From Desulfobulbaceae bacterium (GTDB lineage Bacteria; Desulfobacterota; Desulfobulbia; Desulfobulbales; Desulfobulbaceae), in assembly GCA_026987195.1 (NCBI GenBank), contig JALSNC010000090.1:1-49789 (forward strand): DNA of 49,789 nucleotides, read 5' to 3'. The stretch's first letter is position 1; every line of letters begins with the position of its first letter. Below the pieces are notes generated by a model. That model was not told the origin of the DNA. It worked only from the letters and a program-made list of their open reading frames with translations, and made no database searches. Below are positions 32,528 through 40,234 of this stretch, in pieces. A program made the translations under genes and the position numbers.

Positions 32528-33268
32528 TCAGCCGAAGCTCTGCATCAGCGAGCCGACCACCAGGTTCCAGCCATCAACCAGGACAAAGAGGAGCAGCTTG
32601 AAGGGCAGGGAGATGATGATGGGCGGCAGCATCATCATGCCCATGGACATGAGGACGCTGGCCACGATCATGTCGATGACCAGAAAGGGAACATAGATCA
32701 TGAAGCCCATCTGGAAGGCCAGTTTCAGCTCCGAGAGCATAAAGGCCGGAATCAGGATCATGGTGGAGATATCCTTGCGGTCCTCGGGTTGCTCCTGCCT
32801 GGTGATCTCGATGAGGAGCTGGAGCTCATCCTCCTGCACCTGGGAGAACATGAACTCGCGCATGGCCTCCACGGTCCGGTCCAGGGCCTGCTGCTGGGTG
32901 ATCTGCTGCGCCATGTAGGGCTGGAAGGCCGTGGTGTTGATCCGGTCGATGACCGGCGACATGATGAAAAAGGTCAGAAACAGTGCCAGGCCGATGATGA
33001 TCTGGTTGGGTGGCATGTTCTGGGTGCCCATGGCCTGGCGGACAAACCCGAGCACGATGACGATGCGGGTAAAGGCCGTGGTCATCAGCAGGATGGCCGG
33101 CGCCACGGAGAGGATGGTCAGGACAAAGAGGACCTGCAGGGCTGTGGAGACCTCCTGCGGCCCTGTCGCCTCCTTGATGCCCAGGGAAAGGGTGGGCAGG
33201 TTGACCGCCCGGGCGGTGCCGTCCAGCAGGAGGAGAACCAGCAATGTCGGCAGGAGGATCCGTTTCAC
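32528..33268 (-). CDS. fliP: flagellar export gate protein FliP
   Basis: A cleavable signal peptide precedes ALQVLFVLTILSVAPAILLMTTAFTRIVIVLGFVRQAMGTQNMPPNQIIIGLALFLTFF and PAFMLSELKLAFQMGFMIYVPFLVIDMIVASVLMSMGMMMLPP, the two FliP signatures. Length 246 aa is normal. The GTG start overlaps the fliO stop (GTGA). Confidence 0.98.
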   Translation of the reverse strand: MKRILLPTLLVLLLLDGTARAVNLPTLSLGIKEATGPQEVSTALQVLFVLTILSVAPAILLMTTAFTRIVIVLGFVRQAMGTQNMPPNQIIIGLALFLTFFIMSPVIDRINTTAFQPYMAQQITQQQALDRTVEAMREFMFSQVQEDELQLLIEITRQEQPEDRKDISTMILIPAFMLSELKLAFQMGFMIYVPFLVIDMIVASVLMSMGMMMLPPIIISLPFKLLLFVLVDGWNLVVGSLMQSFG

Positions 33269-33642
33269 GATTCCCGCTCCAGAAGCTGTTCAAAGTCGGA
33301 TGCGGCCGGAGCGGAGTCGCCCGGGACCCGGGACAGGTCAGCCAGCAGCCTGATGTTGCCGGCGCTGATGCCCAGCAGCAGCTCGCGGCCACGCACCTCG
33401 ACCAGGGCCAGGCTGGTTTTGGGCATGAGGTGCCGGAGCTCGACGACCCTGATGGCGCCACCGCGCAGAGCCGCCGGTCCCAGGCGCCGCCGGGCCAGGG
33501 CATAGATGATCAGGATCAGTCCCGCCACCACGGCCAGGGCCCAGATCATCTGCAGGACAGCGGAGCCCATGGAAAGGGACTCGGCCGCTCCGGCCGGGGC
33601 GGGAAGGAGAAGGACCACGGAGATGACCAGCAGGAACAGCAT
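33265..33642 (-). CDS. fliO: flagellar biosynthesis protein FliO
   Basis: A signal-like N-terminus, a membrane helix (MIWALAVVAGLILIIYAL) and a short cytosolic domain with VVELRHLMPKTSLALVEVRGRELLLGIS identify FliO, which helps assemble FliP. Length 125 aa. It overlaps fliN (TGATG) and fliP (GTGA). Confidence 0.9.
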   Translation of the reverse strand: MLFLLVISVVLLLPAPAGAAESLSMGSAVLQMIWALAVVAGLILIIYALARRRLGPAALRGGAIRVVELRHLMPKTSLALVEVRGRELLLGISAGNIRLLADLSRVPGDSAPAASDFEQLLERES

Positions 33643-34031
33643 CAGCCCAGTCGCTTGATCCGGTCCGACTGGCTGACCACCTCGGTCAGCTTGATGCCGA
33701 ACCGGTCGCCCACCTTTACGGCCTCGCCTCGGGCAATCAGCCTGGAGTTGACATAGAGATCCAAAGGCTCTCCGGCCAGCTTGTCCAGTTCCACCACATA
33801 GCCCTCGCCCATCTGCAGCAGATCCTTGAGCAGGATGCGGGCCCGGCCCACCTCCACCGAGACCTGGAGCGGGACGTCGAAGAGGAACTCCAGTTCGCGC
33901 GAGAGCGGGTCCTCCTGTTCCCGGGGTTCACCGGAGGGGGCGGGGCCGGTCTCTTCCAGCAGCTCCGCGGTCTCTTCCGGCTGCAGCTTTTCCGCGCCGA
34001 TGTCGGTATCCATAGGTTCGTTGGTTTCCAT
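33642..34031 (-). CDS. fliN: flagellar switch protein FliN
   Basis: The C-terminal SpoA domain is clear: LEFLFDVPLQVSVEVGRARILLKDLLQMGEGYVVELDKLAGEPLDLYVNSRLIARGEAVKVGDRFGIKLTEV. The first ~45 residues are acidic and probably flexible. FliN forms the lower C-ring with FliM. Length 129 aa. A 184-bp gap with a junction repeat separates it from fliM. Confidence 0.96.
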   Translation of the reverse strand: METNEPMDTDIGAEKLQPEETAELLEETGPAPSGEPREQEDPLSRELEFLFDVPLQVSVEVGRARILLKDLLQMGEGYVVELDKLAGEPLDLYVNSRLIARGEAVKVGDRFGIKLTEVVSQSDRIKRLG

Positions 34032-34052
34032 GGCAGGTCTTCCTCCCCGTGT

Positions 34053-34104
34053 TGTAACAGTTCACCGCTATCGGCAACTACCTGCAACTAGCGGCACTTT
34101 TACC
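34053..34104 (+). repeat. junction repeat copy
   Basis: TAACAGTTCACCGCTATCGG then CAACTACCTGC and CGGCACTTTTACC; the conserved first half and the TTTTACC end are intact, and the middle is altered. It lies in the fliM-fliN gap. Confidence 0.68.
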
Positions 34105-34215
34105 CCGTGTTGCGGGAGGCCGGGATGTCCCGGCCGGAAATGTTGGTTGCCGGGCGTGATGCAGCGGGTTCCTGCCTCCGCGTCCGGGTCTGTTCGCTGT
34201 TCTGCCGGCCCTGTG

Positions 34216-35280
34216 TCAGCCGGTGGTGTCGGCCACCGGTTCCTGGATCCGGGTATTCTCCGGCCCGGGCTGGCGTCCGTTTCGTTCACTGTACAGGCCG
34301 GTGACGTGGAAGGCCTTCCTGCCGTTCCGTTCACCGGGAACGGCAAGGAACTTGGGCTTGTCCTCGACAACGATGGTCAGTGGCTGGTCCGGGTCGTAGC
34401 CGAGCTCGATGATGTCGCCCTCCTTCATGTCAAGGATCTGGCGGATGCTCATCTCCAGCAGGCCGGAGCGGGCGATCACCGTTGCCTCCATCTCCAGGGT
34501 CTCGCGGGCCAGGACCTTGCCCCAGGTATAGGAGGCCTGGGCCACCGTGACAATCTCCTTGAATTTCTCCCGCAGCGGTTCCAGGGTCAGGTAGGGAATG
34601 ATGAGTCGCATGGATCCGGCCTGCTTGCCGGCGATCATGAAGCTGAAACTGGTCACCAGGACCTCGGTCTCGGCATCGACGATGTTGACCAGACGGAAGT
34701 TGTTTTCCACCTTCAGCAGCTTCGGTTTGAGGGTGATGACCGGCCGGAAGGCCTTCTGCAGGTCGTGGCAGATGCCCTGCATCATGTTTTTGAGGATATT
34801 GATCTCGATGGTGGTCAGGTTGCGGGCCAGGGCATGGGACTCACTGATGATCGCCGAGCCGAGCATGATCTCGAGCAGGGTGAAGGCGAGCAGCGCATCG
34901 AGATGGAACAGGCAGCCGTACTTGAGGGGATCGGTACTGTAGATGCCGATGGCCCCCTGGTTTTTCAGGTCGAGGATGGAGTTCTGAAAGGAGGTGGTGC
35001 TGATCTCCTCCCGGTGCACGGAAAAGGTGCGCTGCAGCTGGTTGGTCAGGGTGGTACCGAAGTTGCGGGTGAAGGTGTCAAGGATGATATCCAGGTTGGG
35101 GATCCGCATCCCTCCCTTGTCCTCGTCATGGACATAGACCTGGAAGATGTCCACATCCTGCACCGGCTTGGGTATGGGGCCGCCCGGTCCACCCTCGTCA
35201 ATGGAATCGGTGGAGACCTGGCCGGTGCGGATCGCCGCCAGCAGGTCGGCTATTTCCTCCTTGCTGAGAATCGGTTCCAA
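34216..35280 (-). CDS. fliM: flagellar switch protein FliM
   Basis: The N-terminal EPILSKEEIADLLAAI binds phospho-CheY in homologues, the middle domain includes FTRNFGTTLTNQLQRTFSV, and the C-terminal SpoA part contains LDMKEGDIIELGYDPDQPLTI. The open frame extends to a TTG at 35304 inside fliL, but a TTG at 35280 lies eight bases after GAGG and gives the family N-terminus, so 354 aa is chosen. The tail beyond ~335 is extra and low in similarity. Use of TTG in either case is unusual. Confidence 0.93.
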   Translation of the reverse strand: MEPILSKEEIADLLAAIRTGQVSTDSIDEGGPGGPIPKPVQDVDIFQVYVHDEDKGGMRIPNLDIILDTFTRNFGTTLTNQLQRTFSVHREEISTTSFQNSILDLKNQGAIGIYSTDPLKYGCLFHLDALLAFTLLEIMLGSAIISESHALARNLTTIEINILKNMMQGICHDLQKAFRPVITLKPKLLKVENNFRLVNIVDAETEVLVTSFSFMIAGKQAGSMRLIIPYLTLEPLREKFKEIVTVAQASYTWGKVLARETLEMEATVIARSGLLEMSIRQILDMKEGDIIELGYDPDQPLTIVVEDKPKFLAVPGERNGRKAFHVTGLYSERNGRQPGPENTRIQEPVADTTG

Positions 35281-35290
35281 GGTTTCGACC

Positions 35291-35800
35291 TCACTGCACC
35301 ACAAAATCGGTCAGGTAGATGTTCTTGACCCGGCCGGTCTTGAGAAAGGAGTTGATTTTGCTTTTCAGCTCCGCCTTCAGCTGTTTCTTTCCCTGGAGAT
35401 CCTGGAGTTCCTCGAAGGTCTTGTTGCCCACCAGCAGCAGGATGGCGTCCCGGATCTGCGGCATCCGCTGCTGGGCCTCTTCCAGCACCTTGTCGTTGCT
35501 GAGTTCCAGGGTCATGGAGGCCTTGACATAGTGGTTGGTGTCCTGGCTGATGATATTGACGATAAATTCGTCGATATTGAGCATGGGCCCGATATCCGCC
35601 TCCTGCTCTGCCGTAGGTTCAACCATCTTGACCTGCTCCGGTGTCTGGTCCTCGGGCGGCGGTTCCTTCTTGAGGACCAGGAAATAGACCGCCGCGCCGA
35701 TGCCGGCCAGGAGCACCACGGCCGCAACAATGATGATGATCAGTTTCTTGCTCTTGCCGCCTTCCTCGGGCGGGTTGGTTCCGGTATCCTTGTCAGCCAT
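35291..35800 (-). CDS. fliL: flagellar basal body-associated protein FliL
   Basis: A short charged N-terminus, one membrane helix (LIIIIVAAVVLLAGIGAAVYFLVL) and a periplasmic domain with MLNIDEFIVNIISQDTNHYVKASMTLELSN match FliL, which surrounds the stator. Length 169 aa. It lies between motB and fliM. Confidence 0.93.
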   Translation of the reverse strand: MADKDTGTNPPEEGGKSKKLIIIIVAAVVLLAGIGAAVYFLVLKKEPPPEDQTPEQVKMVEPTAEQEADIGPMLNIDEFIVNIISQDTNHYVKASMTLELSNDKVLEEAQQRMPQIRDAILLLVGNKTFEELQDLQGKKQLKAELKSKINSFLKTGRVKNIYLTDFVVQ

Positions 35801-35852
35801 GGGCTGTCTCTCCTCTGGAGTGGGTTTATCTGAAAATCAGAAGGCCGGAAAT

Positions 35853-35905
35853 CGTAAGAGTTCACCGCTATCGGCAATCACCCGAAAAGACCGATACTTT
35901 TGGTC
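35853..35905 (+). repeat. junction repeat, full-length copy
   Basis: CGTAAGAGTTCACCGCTATC, GGCAATCACCCGAAAA and GACCGATACTTTTGGTCAAA form a full-length copy, in the motB-fliL gap. It runs directly into a half copy of the type A palindrome. Confidence 0.75.
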
Positions 35906-35930
35906 AAAGTTCAGCAGCACGCCATCTGCC
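35904..35930 (+). repeat. type A palindrome, left arm only
   Basis: TCAAAGTTCAGCAGCACGCC then ATCTGCC matches the left arm of the element at 14729, but no right arm follows before motB ends. It is a truncated or solo arm, fused to the preceding junction repeat as at 14833. Confidence 0.6.
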
Positions 35931-35977
35931 CGGTTTTTAACATCTGCTGTGTCCGCTCCTGCATGCATGCCGCTGCC

Positions 35978-36727
35978 CTAGAACGGTATGGTGCGGCCCT
36001 GTCCGCTGCGCTCTCCTGACGGGAGCCGGTTGCTGCGGAGCACGAAGTCGACCCTTCTGTTCTTTGCCCGGTTCTCCTTACTGGTATTGGGAACCACCGG
36101 CCTGGTGTCACCGTAGCCCACTGCGGACATCCGGTCGATGGAAAAGAGCTTGCCCCGGTTGTAGAACCGCATGACCGCCACGGCCCGGGCCACGGAAAGG
36201 TCCCAGTTGGACATGGTCCTGGATTTGACCGGCCGGTCGTCGGTGTGGCCTTCGATACGCATGGTCATGGGCAGTGGCCGGACGATATCGGCGATCTTGC
36301 GCAGCAGCGGGTAGGAGGAGGGGTTGAGCGTCGCCTTGCCGGGATCAAAGAGCACGGAGTCGTTGATGCGCAGGACAATGGAATCGTTGTCCCGTTTGAG
36401 GACATCGACCTCGTCGTCGATCTTGGTCAGTTCGATATCGGTCTTGATCCGCTTGAAATACTTGATCGCTGTTTCCTGCGGGATGGGCGAAAATTTCGCC
36501 ACCGGCGGCGAGGGCAGGATGGGAAGGCTGAACTTGGTGGGCGCGGCCTTGGTGCGCCAGCCAAAGGCATCCTTGATGGAGGTCTTGGCCTGGATGAACT
36601 TGACCGGATCCATGGAGGCCATGGAAAGAAGAAGGACGAAAAAGGTCAGCAGCAGGGTGACCAGGTCACTGAAGGTGACCATCCACAGGGGGGCGCCTGC
36701 CGGGCATTCCTGTTCCTTTTTTGCCAT
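35978..36727 (-). CDS. motB: flagellar stator protein MotB
   Basis: The plug/membrane helix MVTFSDLVTLLLTFFVLLLSM carries the ion-binding Asp21. The OmpA-like peptidoglycan-binding domain has MRIEGHTDDRPVKSRTMSNWDLSVARAVAVMRFY and the closing KENRAKNRRVDFVL. Length 249 aa. It pairs with motA 13 bp upstream. Whether it conducts protons or sodium is not decided by the sequence; the helix is intermediate between MotB and PomB patterns. Confidence 0.96.
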   Translation of the reverse strand: MAKKEQECPAGAPLWMVTFSDLVTLLLTFFVLLLSMASMDPVKFIQAKTSIKDAFGWRTKAAPTKFSLPILPSPPVAKFSPIPQETAIKYFKRIKTDIELTKIDDEVDVLKRDNDSIVLRINDSVLFDPGKATLNPSSYPLLRKIADIVRPLPMTMRIEGHTDDRPVKSRTMSNWDLSVARAVAVMRFYNRGKLFSIDRMSAVGYGDTRPVVPNTSKENRAKNRRVDFVLRSNRLPSGERSGQGRTIPF

Positions 36728-36740
36728 CGTCTCGCCGCCT

Positions 36741-37508
36741 TTACCTGTTGAAGACCGACTCGCGCAGTTTGGGCGCGATATAGGCGTGGAGCTTCTGTTC
36801 CATGACCCTGGGGTTCTCGCCCGAGAGGATGGATTCCATCCCCTCCACGATCAGCGTCTTCTGCAGCAGTTCGGTTTTTGACCGGGTTTTGAGCTTGCCG
36901 GCCATGGGATTGAAGAGGATATTGGCCAGCACGGCACCGTAAAAGGTGGTCAGCAGGGCAACGGCCATGGCCGGGCCGATGGATGAGGGATCGCTCATGT
37001 TCTGCAGCATCTGGACCAGGCCGATGAGGGTACCCACCATGCCCATGGCGGGCGAGATGGTACCCAGCGAGGTCAGGATCTCGGCGCCCATGCCGTGGCG
37101 TTCCTGGATATAGTCAATTTCGGTGTTGAGCATGGATTTGAGATCGTCGGGTTCCTGGCCGTCCACGGCCATCTGCAGGGCCTTGACCAGGAACTGGTCT
37201 TCCACCGTGTCGATGGATCCCTGCAGGGAGAGGATACCTTCCTTGCGCGCCTTGTTGGCAAACTCCATGAGCTGGGCAATGAGCTTGTTGGTGTCCTCTT
37301 CCTTGAAGAGAAAGGTCTTCTTGACCACGTTGACCATGCTGAGCACATCCGACAGGGGAAAATTGATCAGAGCAACACCTGCGGTGCCGCCGAAGACGAT
37401 GAGCATGGAGGGGACGTCGATGAAGATGCTCAGGCTGCCACCCTGGAGAATGGCCATGAGCATCAGGCCGAACGAGGCGGCGATACCGATTATGGTTGCA
37501 ATGTCCAA
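36741..37508 (-). CDS. motA: flagellar stator protein MotA
   Basis: MDIATIIGIAASFGLMLMAILQGG opens the protein, and GAEILTSLGTISPAMGMVGTLIGLVQML plus PSSIGPAMAVALLTTFYGAVLANILFNPMAGKL cover the last two membrane helices with the channel Pro/Thr positions. Length 255 aa is of the PomA-like class. The start codon is TTG, which gives the conserved N-terminus. A sigma-54 promoter lies ~145 bp upstream, so motA begins a transcription unit. Confidence 0.96.
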   Translation of the reverse strand: MDIATIIGIAASFGLMLMAILQGGSLSIFIDVPSMLIVFGGTAGVALINFPLSDVLSMVNVVKKTFLFKEEDTNKLIAQLMEFANKARKEGILSLQGSIDTVEDQFLVKALQMAVDGQEPDDLKSMLNTEIDYIQERHGMGAEILTSLGTISPAMGMVGTLIGLVQMLQNMSDPSSIGPAMAVALLTTFYGAVLANILFNPMAGKLKTRSKTELLQKTLIVEGMESILSGENPRVMEQKLHAYIAPKLRESVFNR

Positions 37509-37651
37509 GTCTGATCTTCCCGGTTGACGAAAAAAAAGAGGGCCGGCCGGCGCAGGCGTTGCCGGCAGGGCCGATATCGCGGTGGATTGTACACCCTTAG
37601 CTGAAGTTTACTGTATTTGCCGTCAGCCAGTCAACGTATCAACCGGAACTT

Positions 37652-37667
37652 TGCAAGTAAAATGCCA
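37652..37667 (-). promoter_or_regulatory. sigma-54 (RpoN) promoter for the motA operon
   Basis: The minus strand reads TGGCATTTTACTTGCA, matching TGGCAC-N5-TTGCA except for one base of the -24 element, with GG and GC exactly 10 bases apart. It lies in the non-coding gap between flgE and motA, downstream of the flgE terminator, at a sensible distance from motA. Sigma-54 control of flagellar middle genes is usual in polar flagellates; an activator gene (FleQ/FlrC type) is not in the window. Confidence 0.75.
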
Positions 37668-37698
37668 GGGATCGGCCAGTGGCCGGAAGAGGGGGGAC

Positions 37699-37806
37699 GT
37701 AAGCGCTCACAGGAGCCGCATCTCTGCACGGTCGTGCCTGCCCGCATAGGGAGGCTATAGCGGCCAGGCACGCCTGCACAAATCTGCGGCCCCTGAGAGC
37801 GCTTAC
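37699..37806. repeat. long imperfect palindrome, type B
   Basis: GTAAGCGCTCACAGGAGCCG is mirrored by GCGGCCCCTGAGAGCGCTTAC. Inner arms GGTCGTGCCTG and CAGGCACGCC pair around the core CCGCATAG-GGAG-GCTATAGCGG. Compared with 20925-21031 the inner arms differ in sequence on both sides yet stay complementary. Confidence 0.82.
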
Positions 37807-37868
37807 ATCATTGTGGTCGGACAAACCGATGGTTAGCCATCCCGTGAGGGGGTACGGGAGGACAGTTG
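37807..37868 (+). repeat. structured tail following a type B palindrome
   Basis: Directly after the palindrome, three short hairpins can form: CGG/CCG around ACAAA, GATGG/CCATC around TTAG, and TCCCGT/ACGGGA around GAGGGGGT. The same tail follows the palindromes at 42440 (internal), 48190 and 49583, and a decayed form follows 20925. Confidence 0.65.
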
Positions 37869-37910
37869 GCTGGGGCTCCATGGCCTTCTGCGGTTGCCGC
37901 CGGAGAGGGG

Positions 37911-37956
37911 AGTGGAAAAAGACAAAAGGCCATGCACCGCAAACGGGTGCATGGCC
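37911..37956 (-). terminator. intrinsic terminator after flgE
   Basis: GGCCATGCACC (37928-37938) pairs perfectly with GGTGCATGGCC (37946-37956), an 11-bp stem with a 7-base loop. On the minus strand it is followed by TTTTGTCTTTTT. It starts 36 bp past the flgE stop and is the clearest rho-independent terminator in the window. Confidence 0.9.
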
Positions 37957-37991
37957 CAGGTCCGGACAGGTGACGGTTTTTTGACAGCCGG

Positions 37992-39275
37992 CTATCGTTT
38001 GAGATTGATCAGCTCGCCCAGGAGTTCGTCGACCGTGGAGATGATCTTTGAATTGGCCTGGAAGCCGCGCTGGATGGTGATCATCTTGACAAACTCCTGC
38101 CCCATGTCGACATTGGACTGCTCCAGCGAGTTGGTGAAGATATTGCCCAGCTCCGGACCCGGCAGGCCGACACGCGGTGTGCCGGAATCGGTGGTGGCCG
38201 TGTAGAGGTTGGAGCCGGCAAGAGACAGGCCGTTGGGATTCTTGAACTTGGCCAGCACCAGGCTGGAGATTTTGACCTTCTCGCCGTTGGAATAGGAGGC
38301 GATGACCGTGCCCTCGCCGTCGATGTCAACACTGGTCAGGTTACCGGCGCCATACCCGTTCTGGTCCTGGGCGATGACCACCGAGTCGCTGTCGAACTGG
38401 GTGCAGTCGAAGTTGACAGTCAGGTTGGTGGGATCGGACCCGTTCTGCCAGTCAATGGCGGGCAGGACACCCACCACCGGGTCCGGGGTCCCGTCACCGT
38501 TATTGTCGGGCAGGGTGCCGTCGGCGCCAAAGACGAGCTGCGGATTGCCCTGGCCCTGCAGTCCGGCGCCACCGTTGGCGTCGGGCACCTCGTAGAACCA
38601 GTCCCAGGTGTTGGTGGCCGGGTCATTGATCCGCCAGTACATGGAGACGATGTGCGGTTCGCCGAGCGAATCGAAGATCTGGGTGGAGGCGGTATAGTTG
38701 AACGTGCCGGTGTCATTGGGATCCCAGGCCGGCCAGCCGCCGGCCGGGATTTCCGATGCCGCGTCGAGATTGGTGTTGTAGGTCATCTCGTCGGTGGCCT
38801 TGGCCGGGACCAGGCCGGCGTTGGGGACAAAGATGTCCGTGGGGTCGGCCGGGATCAGGTTGCCGTCGGCATCGTATGCCTTGCCCTGGACATGGAATCC
38901 TTCCGGGTTGACCAGGTAGCCGTCCTCGTTGAAACGGAAGGCACCGGCACGGCTGTAGAAGGCCGTGTCGTTGCCGGGTTCCTTGAGGAGGAAGAAGCCA
39001 TCCCCCTCGATGGCCACGTCGGTGGACGAGGCCGTTGTCTCGAAGGTCCCCTGGCTAAAGATGTTGTCCACCTTGGAGACATTGACGCCCCGGCCGACCT
39101 GGGAGATGCCGCCCGAGCCGCTGATGTTGCTGGAGAGCAGGTCGGAGAAGACCGTTCGCGCGCCCTTGAATCCCAGGGTGTTGGTGTTGGCCAGGTTATT
39201 GCCGATGACGCTCATGGCCTGGGCGTTGGTGTTGAGTCCGCTGACTCCGCTGAACATTGCACTTTGAATGCCCAT
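37992..39275 (-). CDS. flgE: flagellar hook protein FlgE
   Basis: MGIQSAMFSGVSGLNTNAQAMSVIGNNLANTNTLGFKGARTVF at the N-terminus and NVDMGQEFVKMITIQRGFQANSKIISTVDELLGELINLKR at the C-terminus are FlgE signatures; the middle domain (427 aa in total) is of medium size. The ATG follows AGGAGG. It is the last gene before the terminator, in order with flgD and fliK. Confidence 0.97.
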   Translation of the reverse strand: MGIQSAMFSGVSGLNTNAQAMSVIGNNLANTNTLGFKGARTVFSDLLSSNISGSGGISQVGRGVNVSKVDNIFSQGTFETTASSTDVAIEGDGFFLLKEPGNDTAFYSRAGAFRFNEDGYLVNPEGFHVQGKAYDADGNLIPADPTDIFVPNAGLVPAKATDEMTYNTNLDAASEIPAGGWPAWDPNDTGTFNYTASTQIFDSLGEPHIVSMYWRINDPATNTWDWFYEVPDANGGAGLQGQGNPQLVFGADGTLPDNNGDGTPDPVVGVLPAIDWQNGSDPTNLTVNFDCTQFDSDSVVIAQDQNGYGAGNLTSVDIDGEGTVIASYSNGEKVKISSLVLAKFKNPNGLSLAGSNLYTATTDSGTPRVGLPGPELGNIFTNSLEQSNVDMGQEFVKMITIQRGFQANSKIISTVDELLGELINLKR

Positions 39276-39332
39276 TACAACCTCCTGCGTGTTTTTTCCG
39301 GATAATCTGAAAGAATGCGGCGTACGGCCCGG

Positions 39333-40184
39333 CTATTGGGCAGCCTGGCCGTCGGTGGCTGCTGTTGCCGCAATTTCCTGGGTACCGCCGCCGGGTGCGG
39401 TATCCTCAGTTATCCCCGCGCCATCCGTTGCTGCAGAGACAGTCTCTTCATTGGTTCCTGCGTCAGACCTCTCCCCGTCTTCTTCCGGTTCGGTCTGGTG
39501 CCTGTTGGTCTGTTCGTAGACTCCCTGGACCGCGGAGAGGTTGAACTCCCCGCTCCGGGTCAGGAGCAGGGCCTCGCTGCCGCTCATGTCAACACCGGTG
39601 ACATCGGTGTAGACCAGCGGGACCACCGGGCTTGCCCCGTCCGGTCCGCTGCCGAGGGCGTCGATGGCGATCTCGTAGGTGCCGGCCGGCAGGGGCTCGC
39701 CGTTTGCGTCCAGTCCGTCCCAGGTGATGAAGTGGTTGCCGGGATCAAGCTCGGCCGGATAGAGGGTGGCGACCGTTCTGCCGCCCTGATCGCGGATGGT
39801 GATGGCCAGGTCGGTGACCTCGCCGTCGACCTTGTAGCCGATCTCGGTCGCGCCTTCCCCCAGCTCAAAGGAAGCCCCCTGTACCAGTACCTGCTTGTCG
39901 ATGAGCGACAGGGCCGAGAGTCGGTCGGAACTCCGCTGGATGTCGAGGAGTTCCTCCATGTTGTTGTTCATGTTGATGGACTGCTCGAGCTGACTGTACT
40001 GGGTGAGCTGGGCAGTGAACTCCGTGGAGTCGGTGGGGTTGAGCGGATCCTGATTCTGGAGCTGGGCAACAAGCAGGGTCAGGAAGTCGTCCAGGCCCAG
40101 CTTGTCACCCGTGCCGTCACCCTTCTGCCGGTCCGCGGCCTCCGCTGTTGTATATCCCTGTGATATTCCTGCAATATAAGCCAT
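39333..40184 (-). CDS. flgD: flagellar hook cap protein FlgD
   Basis: LGLDDFLTLLVAQLQNQDPLNPTDSTEFTAQLTQYSQLEQSINMN is the conserved FlgD N-terminal region. The FlgD Ig-like part follows (ITIRDQGGRTVATLYPAELDPGNHFITWDGLDANGEPLPAGTYEI). A low-complexity Glu/Thr/Ala tail of ~55 residues is extra. It caps the growing hook. Length 283 aa. Confidence 0.95.
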   Translation of the reverse strand: MAYIAGISQGYTTAEAADRQKGDGTGDKLGLDDFLTLLVAQLQNQDPLNPTDSTEFTAQLTQYSQLEQSINMNNNMEELLDIQRSSDRLSALSLIDKQVLVQGASFELGEGATEIGYKVDGEVTDLAITIRDQGGRTVATLYPAELDPGNHFITWDGLDANGEPLPAGTYEIAIDALGSGPDGASPVVPLVYTDVTGVDMSGSEALLLTRSGEFNLSAVQGVYEQTNRHQTEPEEDGERSDAGTNEETVSAATDGAGITEDTAPGGGTQEIAATAATDGQAAQ

Positions 40185-40234
40185 GTTCGCTGTTCCTTGT
40201 TGTCATTGCCACTGCTGTGCCCATGGGCGCTGCT

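Larger units (their letters stand above)
37509..37991. other. flgE-motA intergenic region
   Basis: The 483-bp stretch holds no gene. From right to left it contains the flgE terminator (37911-37956), a type B palindrome with its structured tail (37699-37868) and the sigma-54 promoter (37652-37667). It marks the boundary between two transcription units. Confidence 0.75.

Noticed and set aside
37807..37868. The palindrome tail as a cyclic-di-GMP or other known riboswitch
   Set aside because: The conserved bases of the GEMM-type aptamers are not present, copies lie both upstream and downstream of genes, and there is no expression platform common to the copies.
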